Below are positions 1 to 7,972 of a stretch of DNA of 64,000 nt, in pieces. Below the pieces are notes generated by a model that saw nothing but the letters and a program-made list of their open reading frames with translations, was not told the DNA's origin and did no database searches. Each line of letters starts with the position of its first letter. The stretch's first letter is position 1. The stretch covers positions 7,316,001 through 7,380,000 of the forward strand of contig NZ_CP061281.1 of the NCBI RefSeq assembly GCF_014621695.1. The letters are read 5' to 3'. The translations under genes were made by a program, and so were the position numbers. The DNA is from Streptomyces xanthii (lineage in GTDB: Bacteria; Actinomycetota; Actinomycetes; Streptomycetales; Streptomycetaceae).

Positions 1-1369
1 TGTTCACCGGGTCCCAGTCGTTCTTCAGGCTCCACACGCCGGCGGCGACGAGCATCAGGCCGCCGAGCCCGGGCAGCACGAGCCGCAGCCACAGGTCACC
101 GGCGCCGGACCGCCACCGGTCCCGGTGCGCCCAGGCGGAGGTGATGCCGGTGAGCCCGTAGTAGAAGGCGATCATGAGGCCGCAGGAGGAGACGGCGTCG
201 CCGATGACCAGGCCGTCGCTCAGGAAGTTCATGACGACGTAGGCGAGCGCGCCCGCCACGCCGGTGGCGATCGTCGCGAACTGCGGGATCCTGTACCGCG
301 GGTGGACCCGGGCGAAGACCCGCGGGGCGGCGCCGCGGTCACCCATGGCGAGCATCGTGCGGCCGAGCGCGAGGACGGTCGTCTCGGTGGAGGCGGCGGC
401 GGACGACAGCACCATCAGGACGAGCAGGTGCCACAGGAACGAGCCGAGTCCGCTGTCGCCGAAGACGGAGTGGCCGATCGCGGAGAACACGTCGCCGAAG
501 TTGTCCGGGTTGCCGAGCCCGACACCGCTCGTGCCGATGCCCGCGAACGCCAGCGTCGCGACGGTCGCCACGAGATACAGCCCGAGCAGCATCACCGTGG
601 AGGCGATCGCGGCACGGCCGGGTGTGCGGTGCCGGTCCGCGGTCTCCTCGTTGACGGTGACGGCGGTCTCCCAGCCCCAGTAGATGAACAGCATCAGGAC
701 GAGGCCGCTCACGAAGGCGCTGGGGGAGGCGATCTCGAACGGGTTGAGCCAGGACAGGCTGGGCCGGTGCGCTCCGGGCCCCGCGTTCCCGCTGTATACG
801 CGGACGAGCGCGACGACGGAGAAGACGGCGAGCATGCCGAACTCGAGGAAGAGCAGGACCCGTTGGACGGCCGCCGCGACCTCGATGCCGCGGTAGCACA
901 CGGCCGTCATCAGGCCGATCCAGCCGAGGCCCACGAGCAGCACCCAGGGGCTCGACGCGTCGGCGCCGATGCCGCGGGCGCCGACGAGGATGAACACGTA
1001 CTGGCCGGCGACCTGCGCGAGGCTCGCCATCACCAGGACGAACGAGCTGATGATCGCCCAGCCGCCGAAGAAGCCGGCGCGCGGGCCGAGCACACGGGTG
1101 GCCCAGGTGAAGATGGTCCCGCAGTCGGGCTCCTGGCGGTTGAGCGCCGCGTAGCCGAAGGAGACGAACAGGATCGGCACGAAGGCCAGGAGCACGATCG
1201 AGGGGGCCTGGAAGCCGACGAACGCCACGATGAAGGCGAGGGTGGCGGCGAGGCTGTACGCGGGGGCGGCCGAGGCCACCGAGAGGATGAGGCTCGCGGT
1301 CAGGCCGAGCGCGCCGGCCCGCAGGCCGCGGCCCGACGACGAGCTCGTCGTGGGCGGAGTGGTTGCCAT
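1..1369 (-). CDS. APC-superfamily amino acid/polyamine permease, 3' end cut by window edge
   Basis: The reverse strand reads MATTPPTTSSSSGRGLRAG and continues open to base 1, so the C-terminus is missing. At least ten hydrophobic segments are visible. Early ones include the GALGLTASLILSVASAAPAY stretch typical of APC helix 1 and a YWGWETAVTVNEE stretch like helix 6-7 of amino acid permeases. The ATG is preceded by AGGGGG at ribosome-binding distance. It is divergent from a flavin amine oxidase with a 181-bp shared spacer, so uptake of an amine (putrescine, ethanolamine or an aromatic amine) is a reasonable inference. The substrate cannot be read from the sequence. Confidence 0.9.
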   Translation of the reverse strand, partial: MATTPPTTSSSSGRGLRAGALGLTASLILSVASAAPAYSLAATLAFIVAFVGFQAPSIVLLAFVPILFVSFGYAALNRQEPDCGTIFTWATRVLGPRAGFFGGWAIISSFVLVMASLAQVAGQYVFILVGARGIGADASSPWVLLVGLGWIGLMTAVCYRGIEVAAAVQRVLLFLEFGMLAVFSVVALVRVYSGNAGPGAHRPSLSWLNPFEIASPSAFVSGLVLMLFIYWGWETAVTVNEETADRHRTPGRAAIASTVMLLGLYLVATVATLAFAGIGTSGVGLGNPDNFGDVFSAIGHSVFGDSGLGSFLWHLLVLMVLSSAAASTETTVLALGRTMLAMGDRGAAPRVFARVHPRYRIPQFATIATGVAGALAYVVMNFLSDGLVIGDAVSSCGLMIAFYYGLTGITSAWAHRDRWRSGAGDLWLRLVLPGLGGLMLVAAGVWSLKNDWDPVN

Positions 1370-1507
1370 GGTCGAACCCCCTGTCCGGGGTAGATGTCCG
1401 GGTGGCTTGCGCGGTGTTTCTCCGGAGGACGCATCGCAAGACTGATGCGTGGGTCAATGATGCTGAAGCGGTCGGGCGTGTCAAGGCTTCCGGACAAGCT
1501 CCATCGC

Positions 1508-1525
1508 AACGATTGACGGATCGTT
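1508..1525. promoter_or_regulatory. Inverted-repeat operator candidate in the permease/amine-oxidase spacer
   Basis: AACGAT-N6-ATCGTT is a perfect 6+6 inverted repeat lying over a TTGACG hexamer (1513-1518) that could be the -35 of the amine oxidase promoter. Two more repeats share the spacer: ACGCATC-N8-GATGCGT at 1429-1450, and AAGACTGA (1438-1445) matched by its complement TCAGTCTT (1525-1532). The XRE-TetR fusion encoded just downstream is the obvious candidate ligand. This is inference from position and symmetry. Confidence 0.45.
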
Positions 1526-1550
1526 CAGTCTTGCTCCATGCTCGGTCGGC

Positions 1551-2963
1551 ATGTGGGAACAGAGCGAATGGGACCTCGTCGAGACCGAGGTCGTCGTCGT
1601 GGGCGGTGGCTATGCGGGACTCGCCGCCGCCCTCCAACTACACGACCAGGGCGTGGACTTCGTCCTCGTCGAGGCCTCCGACCGGGTCGGCGGGCGCGTC
1701 CTCACCGAGACCCTGGACAGTGGCACCGGCGGCGCGGCGGTCACCGTCGACCACGGCGGCCAGTGGGTCGGCCCGACCCAGACCCGGCTGCGCGCCCTCG
1801 CCGACCGCTTCGGCTGCGCCACCTTCCCCACCTGGGAGACCGGCAAGCACATCGAGGTGTGGCACGACGGCACCGGCGTGCCCTACCTGGGCGCGGCCCC
1901 CGCCGACGGCCCCGGCATCGCCGACTACCACCGCGTCACCGAGCTCCTCGACGCGCTCGCCCTGACCGTCGACACCGCCGAACCCTGGCGCACGCCGCGC
2001 TGCGCCGAATGGGACGCGCAGACCGCCGAGTCGTTCTTCCGCGCGCAGACCTCCGACCCCGACGCCCTGCGCCGGCTCGCCCTCGCCGTCCAGGGCGTGT
2101 GGTGCGCGGAACCGTACGAGATCTCCCTGTTCCACGTGCTCTTCTACATCGCCGCCGCGGGCGGCTACGAGCAGCTGATGGAGACCCGCGACTGCGCCCA
2201 GGACAGCCGCTTCGTCACCGGCGCCGCAGGACCCGCCCGCGCCGTCGCCGAACTGCTCGGCGACCGCGTCCGGCTCGGCACCCGCGCCCTGTCCGTCGAG
2301 CACGACGCGGACGGCGTGCGCGTCCACACCGCCGGCACGGTCTACGAGGCCCGCCGCGCCGTCATCGCCCTGCCGCCCCCGGCCGTCCGCACCCTGCGCT
2401 TCACCCCCGAACTCCCCGCGGCCCGCGACGGCTGGCTCGCCCACAGCCCCATGGGCCGCGTCGCCAAGATCCACGCCGTGTACGAGACACCCTTCTGGCG
2501 CGACGCGGGGCTGTCCGGCATCGCCACGCTCTACGACGACGGGCCCCTAGGCGTCGTGTTCGACAACTCCCCGCACGACGCCGCGCACGGCGTCCTCGTC
2601 GGCTTCGTCTACGGCGACCGCCTGTCCGCCTGGAGCGACCTCGACGCCGCCGGCCGCCGGGACGCGGCCCTCGCGAGCCTCGGCTCCGTCGTCGGCGATC
2701 GTGCCGCACGGCCGCTCGCCTACACGGAGAAGATCTGGTCCGAGGACCCGTACGCCCGCGGCGGGTACGAGGCGTACGTGACCCCCGGCGGCTGGACCGG
2801 GTACGGGCGCTCCGGCTGGCGCACCTCCACCGGAACGCTGCACTGGGCCGGAACGGAGACGGCTAGTGTGTGGAACGGCTACATCGACGGCGCCCTGTCG
2901 TCGGGCCGGCGCGCCGCCGACGAGGTGGTGGCCGCGCTCCAGGCATCTGTGGCGGAAGGCTGA
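1551..2963 (+). CDS. Flavin-dependent monoamine oxidase family protein
   Basis: 470 aa. The N-terminus carries the FAD dinucleotide-binding motif VVVVGGGYAGLAAALQL (about residues 14-30), followed by EASDRVGGR, the classic amine-oxidase second motif, and GGQWVGPTQ. The C-terminal flavin motif reads LHWAGTETASVWNGYIDGAL. These place it with bacterial MAO/putrescine oxidase enzymes, which oxidise primary amines to aldehydes with release of ammonia and H2O2. No Shine-Dalgarno precedes the ATG and a TTGACG lies 33 bases upstream of it, so leaderless translation is likely. The stop is 14 bases before the downstream regulator, suggesting co-transcription. Confidence 0.92.
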   Translation: MWEQSEWDLVETEVVVVGGGYAGLAAALQLHDQGVDFVLVEASDRVGGRVLTETLDSGTGGAAVTVDHGGQWVGPTQTRLRALADRFGCATFPTWETGKHIEVWHDGTGVPYLGAAPADGPGIADYHRVTELLDALALTVDTAEPWRTPRCAEWDAQTAESFFRAQTSDPDALRRLALAVQGVWCAEPYEISLFHVLFYIAAAGGYEQLMETRDCAQDSRFVTGAAGPARAVAELLGDRVRLGTRALSVEHDADGVRVHTAGTVYEARRAVIALPPPAVRTLRFTPELPAARDGWLAHSPMGRVAKIHAVYETPFWRDAGLSGIATLYDDGPLGVVFDNSPHDAAHGVLVGFVYGDRLSAWSDLDAAGRRDAALASLGSVVGDRAARPLAYTEKIWSEDPYARGGYEAYVTPGGWTGYGRSGWRTSTGTLHWAGTETASVWNGYIDGALSSGRRAADEVVAALQASVAEG

Positions 2964-2977
2964 ACGGACCCAGCGCG

Positions 2978-3826
2978 ATGACGTCGATCCAGGACCGGGC
3001 CCGTGAGGTGGTCCTCGCCGCCCCCATGAGCCAGCGGGAGTTCGCCGACCGGGTCGGCATGGACCCGACCGCGCTCTCCAAGGCGCTGCGTGGCACCCGC
3101 CGGCTGCGTGACGCCGAGATCGCCGCCATCGCGCAGGTCGGCAAGGTCTCCCAGCGCTATCTGCGCACCGGCGAGGGACGCCCGCCCGCCCCGCCGCGCG
3201 GGGAGGCGGGCGCGCCCGCCGCGCGCCGCAGGGCCGACGCCGTCGAGCCCGACGTGCGCCGGGCGCAGATCCTGGAGGCGACCGCGAGGCTCATCGCCCG
3301 GCGCGGCTTCCACAAGGTCCGGGTCGCCGACATCGCCCGCGCCTGCGGCACCAGCACCGGCACCGTGCACTACCACTTCCCGACCAAGGACGCGGCGCTG
3401 CGGGCCGCCCTCGTCTTCTACGCGGACCGCTTCCACACCCGCCTGGAGGCCGAGTTCGAGGCGGCCGGCAGCACCGTCGAGAAGCTGCGGCGCCTCATCG
3501 ACGTACAGCTGACGACGACCGACGAGGACATCGACGAGTGGTCGGTGTGGGTCCAGTCCTGGAACGAGGCGATCCTGGACCCTACCCTGCGGGCCGGTCA
3601 GCGGGACGTGTACGCGCGCTGGCGCCGGATCGTCGTCGACCTCGTCCGCACCTGTCAGGCGGAGGGCATGGCGGCGGGCGCGGACGCCGACGCCCTCGCC
3701 GCCCGCTTCACCGGCCTGGTCGACGGTCTCGCCATCCAAGTCCTCGCCGGTACGGGCGACATGGACGCGGCCCGCATGCGCGAACTCCTCCTCGACGCCT
3801 TCGAACCGCACATCACCCTGCGCTGA
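2978..3826 (+). CDS. XRE-TetR double-HTH fusion transcriptional regulator
   Basis: 282 aa. Residues about 17-60 (SQREFADRVGMDPTALSKAL) look like a Cro/CI-type helix-turn-helix with a following recognition helix. A Pro/Ala/Arg-rich linker spans 66-90. Residues 92-150 are a complete TetR DNA-binding domain (RRAQILEATARLIARRGF ... GTSTGTVHYHFPTKD). The rest is a helical TetR ligand domain. Two DNA-binding domains in one chain is unusual for TetR proteins, which normally begin near the equivalent of residue 92. The ATG follows the amine oxidase stop by 14 bases. Control of the amine oxidase and permease is likely. Confidence 0.88.
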   Translation: MTSIQDRAREVVLAAPMSQREFADRVGMDPTALSKALRGTRRLRDAEIAAIAQVGKVSQRYLRTGEGRPPAPPRGEAGAPAARRRADAVEPDVRRAQILEATARLIARRGFHKVRVADIARACGTSTGTVHYHFPTKDAALRAALVFYADRFHTRLEAEFEAAGSTVEKLRRLIDVQLTTTDEDIDEWSVWVQSWNEAILDPTLRAGQRDVYARWRRIVVDLVRTCQAEGMAAGADADALAARFTGLVDGLAIQVLAGTGDMDAARMRELLLDAFEPHITLR

Positions 3827-3839
3827 ACCGGCCCGCCCG

Positions 3840-4337
3840 TCAGCCCTTCTCCGGGCGGCCGCCCAGGTGTTCCGTCTCGCCGCCGAACGGCAGCACGAGC
3901 ACCCGGTGCGCGAGCAGCCACTCCCCGTCGACCCGGCGGAAGCGGTCCTCGTAGTGGCCCACGTTCGACGGCAGCCGGGTCGACACCATCGTGCCCTGCG
4001 TGTACCCGTCGACGCGGTACGTCGCGAAGTACGTGGTCGCCGACGCGGTGTCGGGGGAGTCGACGGTCACCAGGACGTTCGTGCACAGCCGGCGCGAGAG
4101 CCGGTCGGCGGGACGCCCGCCGAAGTACGCCCGCAGCGCCTCCCGGCCCTCCACGCGCCGCCCGTCGTAGGGCCACTCCCACACACCGTCCTCGGTGAAC
4201 AGCTCGGCGACCGTGGAGGGTTCACCGAGATCGAGACGGCGTACGAGGTCGAGCACGAGGCGCTCGCAGGCGCGCTCGGCGAGCAGCCGGGCCAGGGGGT
4301 CGAGTGCGTCGGTGCCGGACGCTGCTGAGTTGGACAT
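3840..4337 (-). CDS. SnoaL-like / NTF2-fold nuclear transport factor 2 family protein
   Basis: 165 aa. The pattern LARLLAERACERLVLDLVRRLDLG ... ELFTEDGVWEWPYDGRRVEGREALRAYF ... HYEDRFRRVDGEWLLAHRVL is typical of small NTF2-fold proteins, whose cone-shaped cavity serves as an isomerase, dehydratase or ligand-binding pocket. It starts at ATG with no strong RBS. It is convergent with the XRE-TetR gene (13-bp gap), so it could be a separate unit. A role in amine catabolism is only a guess from neighbourhood. Confidence 0.8.
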   Translation of the reverse strand: MSNSAASGTDALDPLARLLAERACERLVLDLVRRLDLGEPSTVAELFTEDGVWEWPYDGRRVEGREALRAYFGGRPADRLSRRLCTNVLVTVDSPDTASATTYFATYRVDGYTQGTMVSTRLPSNVGHYEDRFRRVDGEWLLAHRVLVLPFGGETEHLGGRPEKG

Positions 4338-4461
4338 GATCCTTTTCTATCAGCCTTCCGCGCAAGGGAGTTGAGGGCATCTGGGCCCCGCGAACCCCTG
4401 ACGCGCACGCCTACCGGGCGGTAATGTGCGGGCCCGGCCCGGTCGCGACCAGGGGAGTGGT

Positions 4462-5328
4462 ATGGACACGGTCACGCGTTTCGATCCCGTCGTCGAGCAC
4501 GAGCGGACCCGCGCTGCGCTCACCGGTGTGCTCGCCCGCGTCGTCGCCGCCGTGCGGGACGCCCCCGACCGGGACGCCGCCTCGGGCCTGCCCGGCTGGA
4601 CCGTCGGCGACGTCGGCGCGCACCTCGCGGCCGTGTACCTGGCCTGCGGCGCCGCCTTCACCGGTGAGGAGATCCCCTGGGACGCCGTGCTGCCCGGCGA
4701 CGAGGCCGGCGACGCCCCGCTCGTCGACCGCATCAGCGCGTTGAACGCCCGCGCCGTCGCGCTGCTCGACCCCGCCGAGCGGGCCGGCCTCGCCGATCTG
4801 CTGGCGCGGCGCGGCGCCGAGTTCCTGAGCGCCACCGAGGGGCTCGCCCCGGACACGCCGGTCGCCGCGCCCTGGTACGGGGAGAGCGTCACGTTCCCGC
4901 TCTCGGCCGTCACCGGACTGATGCTCAGCGAGAGCCTCGTGCACGGGCTCGACCTCACGCGCGGCACCGGCGCCCGGTGGCCCGTCGCCCCGCACGAAGC
5001 CGCCCTCGTACTGGGGCAGTTCATGCCGACGGTGATGCCGATGGCGGTGGACGCGGCGAAGGCGCGCGGCGTGCGCATCGCCTTCGACCTCGCGCTCAAG
5101 GGCGGTCCCCGGCTCGCCGTCGTCGTCGAGGACGGCAGCGCGACCGTCGTCCGGGACGCGCCGCCGCGCCGCTACGACTGCCGCATCACGGCCGACCCCG
5201 TCACGTTCCTCCTCGTCTCGTTCCGGCGCGTCCCGATCTGGAAGGCGGTGGCCACGGGCCGCATGCGAGCAGGCGGCCGCCGCCCCTGGCTCGCCACCCG
5301 CCTCGGCGACCTCATCGGCACGCCGTAG
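4462..5328 (+). CDS. Mycothiol-dependent maleylpyruvate isomerase family protein
   Basis: 288 aa. The N-terminal four-helix DinB/MDMPI-like domain contains LPGWTVGDVGAHLA (compare W-T-V-x-D-x-x-A-H-L of mycothiol-dependent maleylpyruvate isomerases), with a metal-ligand-type H in GAHL and a second H in SLVHGLDL. The C-terminal part (from about 190) resembles the SCP2/sterol-carrier-like domain often fused to it. The start is an ATG after an AGGGGAG Shine-Dalgarno. No gentisate-pathway genes adjoin, so the thiol-dependent reaction is unknown. Confidence 0.82.
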   Translation: MDTVTRFDPVVEHERTRAALTGVLARVVAAVRDAPDRDAASGLPGWTVGDVGAHLAAVYLACGAAFTGEEIPWDAVLPGDEAGDAPLVDRISALNARAVALLDPAERAGLADLLARRGAEFLSATEGLAPDTPVAAPWYGESVTFPLSAVTGLMLSESLVHGLDLTRGTGARWPVAPHEAALVLGQFMPTVMPMAVDAAKARGVRIAFDLALKGGPRLAVVVEDGSATVVRDAPPRRYDCRITADPVTFLLVSFRRVPIWKAVATGRMRAGGRRPWLATRLGDLIGTP

Positions 5329-5421
5329 CGCGTGCCGCGCGGTTGGGCCGGGTACATGACGGGCGGCGCCGCCCCTCACGCGGCCGATCGCGACCGGGCG
5401 TGCCGACGCTGCTCGGCCCGG

Positions 5422-5617
5422 GGCGGAGGGGGTGCCGCCGAGCGGCTTCGGTGTGCCGGGCGGGCCGGTCTCCACGGGTGGACCGGTCGGCGTCGTCGCA
5501 GCGTGGTACCCCGTAGGCGGACTGCGGAGGCGTGATGCTGGGCGGCTTCGGCATGGTGTCGTGCCCCGCGTCGGCGGGCGGCGGTGGGGTGGCATCGGGC
5601 GGCTTCGGTGTGCCGGG
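5422..5617. repeat. Three degenerate direct repeats in a 610-bp non-coding gap
   Basis: The gap 5329-5938 has no convincing gene. It holds an exact 19-bp repeat, GCGGCTTCGGTGTGCCGGG, at 5442-5460 and 5599-5617, plus a related copy, GCGGCTTCGGCATG, at 5542-5555. Each is preceded by a GGAGG- or GGCGG-rich stretch about 20 bases upstream, so the full unit is about 35-40 bp. On the reverse strand the units would read as Pro/Lys/Thr-rich peptide, but no start, RBS or codon bias supports translation. The rest of the gap (5618-5938) shows nothing recognisable. Confidence 0.6.
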
Positions 5618-5938
5618 AGCACCGGGCCGCTGGGCGGACTTGGAGGTCGCACCTGACCGCCCGGGTCCGTCACGGGGGGATCTGGCGCGGTGCGGTGTGG
5701 TGCACCGTGCCGCCGGGCGGGGGGACGGGTGGCGTCGGCCCCCGGAGCTCCCGTGTGCGGCCCCGCCCGGTGACGGATCCAGGGGGAGTCGTCGGTGCTG
5801 CCGCATCCGCCGGATCGCCGCGGCGCGTCCCGGCTCGGGGAGCGAGGAGCGTCGCGGGCCCGGCGGCTTCAGGGCGTCGAAGATCGTCGCGATCGGCCTG
5901 CGCAGCGGTCGCCCGGGCGCGTGCCGGAGCGAGGCGGG

Positions 5939-6580
5939 TCAGGCGTCGAGGATCGCGTTCGCCGCCGCGTCGGCCGCCGTCGGGTCCGCCGCCGCGATCG
6001 CGTCGAGGAGTGCGCGGTGGGCCTCGCTCGTCGAGTGGCGCATGTCGTCCGCCAGGACCGTGTCGCGCAGGGCCGTGCTCAGATGCCCGTAGAGGTCCAC
6101 CAGGAGGGGGTTGTGGCCGGCTCGTGCGACGCACAGGTGGAAATCGATGTCGGCGTCGACGAACTCCTTCAACTCCCCGGCGTCAAAGTGCTGTTGGCGT
6201 CGCTCGGTGATCTCGCGCAGCTCCTTCACGTCCTCCTCGGTGCGGCGCCGCGCCGCGAGCCGCGCCGCCACCAGATCGAGGCCCCGGCGCACCTCCTCCA
6301 CGTCCCGGTCGGCGGCGTCCGCGAGCATGCGGCCGAGCGCCACCGCGGACTCGTCCGCCGCCGTGACGTAGGTGCCGTCGCCCTGCCGGGTCGCGAGGAG
6401 CCCGGTGTGCACGAGCGCGCGCACCGCCTCGCGGACCGAGAGCCGGCTCACCCCGAGCGTCTGGGCCAGTGAGCTCTCCGAGGGGATCTTCTCGCCGACC
6501 TGCCAGCGGCCGCTGGTGATCTCCTGCCGCAGCTCGGTGATCACCGCGTCCACCAAGGACTTGCGTCCGACGCTCTTCAT
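5939..6580 (-). CDS. FadR-subfamily GntR transcriptional regulator (FCD domain)
   Basis: 213 aa. The N-terminal winged helix has the GntR signature KIPSESSLAQTLGVSRLSVR followed by the wing RQGDGTYV. The C-terminal all-helical FCD domain (about 85-213) has DIDFH and SEAHRALL, positions that supply Asp/His metal ligands in this family. The start codon ATG (6578-6580) has GGGGAG directly upstream. It is divergent from the amidohydrolase/ABC operon, and a palindrome lies in the shared spacer, so it probably represses that operon until a substrate-derived carboxylate or heterocycle binds. Confidence 0.92.
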   Translation of the reverse strand: MKSVGRKSLVDAVITELRQEITSGRWQVGEKIPSESSLAQTLGVSRLSVREAVRALVHTGLLATRQGDGTYVTAADESAVALGRMLADAADRDVEEVRRGLDLVAARLAARRRTEEDVKELREITERRQQHFDAGELKEFVDADIDFHLCVARAGHNPLLVDLYGHLSTALRDTVLADDMRHSTSEAHRALLDAIAAADPTAADAAANAILDA

Positions 6581-6709
6581 GTCTCCCCGCCTGTCGTGAT
6601 CTCCGGCGCCCGGGCGCCTCAGCTGATTATGCGTCCTGCCCCCGCCCGTGCTCCGGGCGGTTCCCGCGTCCACGTTCCGAACCGTGCCTGCGCAACCCCT
6701 TCACCAAAC

Positions 6710-6723
6710 ATCAGACATCTGAT
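6710..6723. promoter_or_regulatory. Palindrome ATCAGACATCTGAT, candidate GntR operator
   Basis: This is a perfect 6-2-6 palindrome between the divergent GntR gene (start 6580) and the amidohydrolase (start 6776). It is embedded in AT-richer DNA (ACATCAGACATCTGATAAC) that stands out from the surrounding sequence. Short palindromes of this size with a 2-bp centre are typical of FadR-type GntR sites. Assignment to the adjacent regulator is inference. Confidence 0.65.
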
Positions 6724-6775
6724 AACTCTATCCGTCACCTCGGCAACCCCGCGAAGACACACGGGAGATGACTGG

Positions 6776-7972
6776 ATGGAGCGGTACCACCACCTGCGGA
6801 TCGAAGGCGTGCGTCCCCTCGGGGAAACCGCCCGTGACCTGGTGATACACAACGGACGCTTCGTCCGGGACACCACCGCAGACGTGATCGAAGAGGTGCT
6901 CGACGGTGGCGGGATGCTTGCGCTCCCCGCCCCGGTCGACGCCCACATACACCCCGACAAGACCACCTGGGGCGGCCCCTGGCTCAGCCGCGAACCCACC
7001 GAGTCGCTCGCCGGGCTCATCGCCTACGACGCCTCCGTCCGCGCGGACATGGCCCCGGTCGCCGAACGCGCGGGCGCCCTGCTCGACCACGCGATCGCCC
7101 ACGGCACCCGCGCCATGCGCGCCCACGCCGACGTCGCCCCGCAGTACGGGCTCGACAACGTGCGCGGACTGCGCGCCGCCGCCGACGCCCGCGCCCACCT
7201 CCTCGACGTGCAGATCGTCGCGTTCCCGCAGCTCGGAGTCCTGACGGCCCCCGGCACCGACGTCCTCCTGGAGAAGGCCCTCGACGAGGGCGCCGACCTC
7301 GTCGGCGGACTGGACCCCGTCGGCGTCGACGGCGACCGCGACGGCCAGCTCGACCTCCTCTTCGGCCTCGCCGAGCGCCGCGGCGTCGAACTGGACATCC
7401 ACCTCCACGACGGCGGCGCCTCGGGCCTCGACCAGATCACCGAGATCGCCCGCCGCACCACCGCCCTCGGCCTCGCCGGACGCGTCACGGTCAGCCACGC
7501 CTTCGCGCTCGCCGAGCTCGAAGGCCCGGAACTCACCGCCATGGCCGACCTGCTCGCCGGCGCCGGGGTGGCCGTCACCACCTGCGCGCTCGGCGCCGAC
7601 CCCGTCGTCCCGCACGCGGCCCTCACCCGCGCCGGAGCCCGGGTCGCCGTCGGCTCCGACGGGGTGTGCGACCCGTGGAGCCCGTTCGGCAACGCCGAGA
7701 TGCTCGACCGGGCCCACCTGCTCGCCTACCGCACCGACGCCCGTACCGACGACGAACTCGCCGCCTGCTACCGGCTCGTCGCCGACCAGGGCGCCGACCT
7801 CCTCGGACTCGACCGGGTCGGCTTCCGGCCCGGCGAGCCCGCCGACCTCGTCCTCGTCGACGCACCCTCCGTCGCCGAGGCCATCGTCCGCCGGACGGCG
7901 CCCAGCGTCGTCGTCCGCGCCGGACGCGTCATCGCCCGTAACGGCACACTCCTCCCAGGAGGCCCCGCATGA
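6776..7972 (+). CDS. Cytosine-deaminase-like amidohydrolase
   Basis: 398 aa, a TIM-barrel metal-dependent hydrolase. Metal ligands are visible as VDAHIHPDK (HxH), DIHLHDGG, VSHAF and the final Asp in GSDGVCDPWSPFGN. These match cytosine deaminase/AtzC-type enzymes that hydrolyse C-N bonds of heterocycles. The C-terminus has the usual beta-sandwich segment (GFRPGEPADLVLVDA). The start ATG has GGGAG about 8 bases upstream; longer upstream reading has no support. The stop overlaps the next gene by ATGA, so the enzyme and the importer are translationally coupled. A nitrogen heterocycle or amide imported by the ABC system is the likely substrate. Confidence 0.88.
   Translation: MERYHHLRIEGVRPLGETARDLVIHNGRFVRDTTADVIEEVLDGGGMLALPAPVDAHIHPDKTTWGGPWLSREPTESLAGLIAYDASVRADMAPVAERAGALLDHAIAHGTRAMRAHADVAPQYGLDNVRGLRAAADARAHLLDVQIVAFPQLGVLTAPGTDVLLEKALDEGADLVGGLDPVGVDGDRDGQLDLLFGLAERRGVELDIHLHDGGASGLDQITEIARRTTALGLAGRVTVSHAFALAELEGPELTAMADLLAGAGVAVTTCALGADPVVPHAALTRAGARVAVGSDGVCDPWSPFGNAEMLDRAHLLAYRTDARTDDELAACYRLVADQGADLLGLDRVGFRPGEPADLVLVDAPSVAEAIVRRTAPSVVVRAGRVIARNGTLLPGGPA

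Noticed and set aside
125..1393. 422-residue open frame on the plus strand
   Set aside because: It is the complement of the APC permease, made of Asp/Glu/Arg/Gly-rich low-complexity text, a known by-product of high G+C coding.
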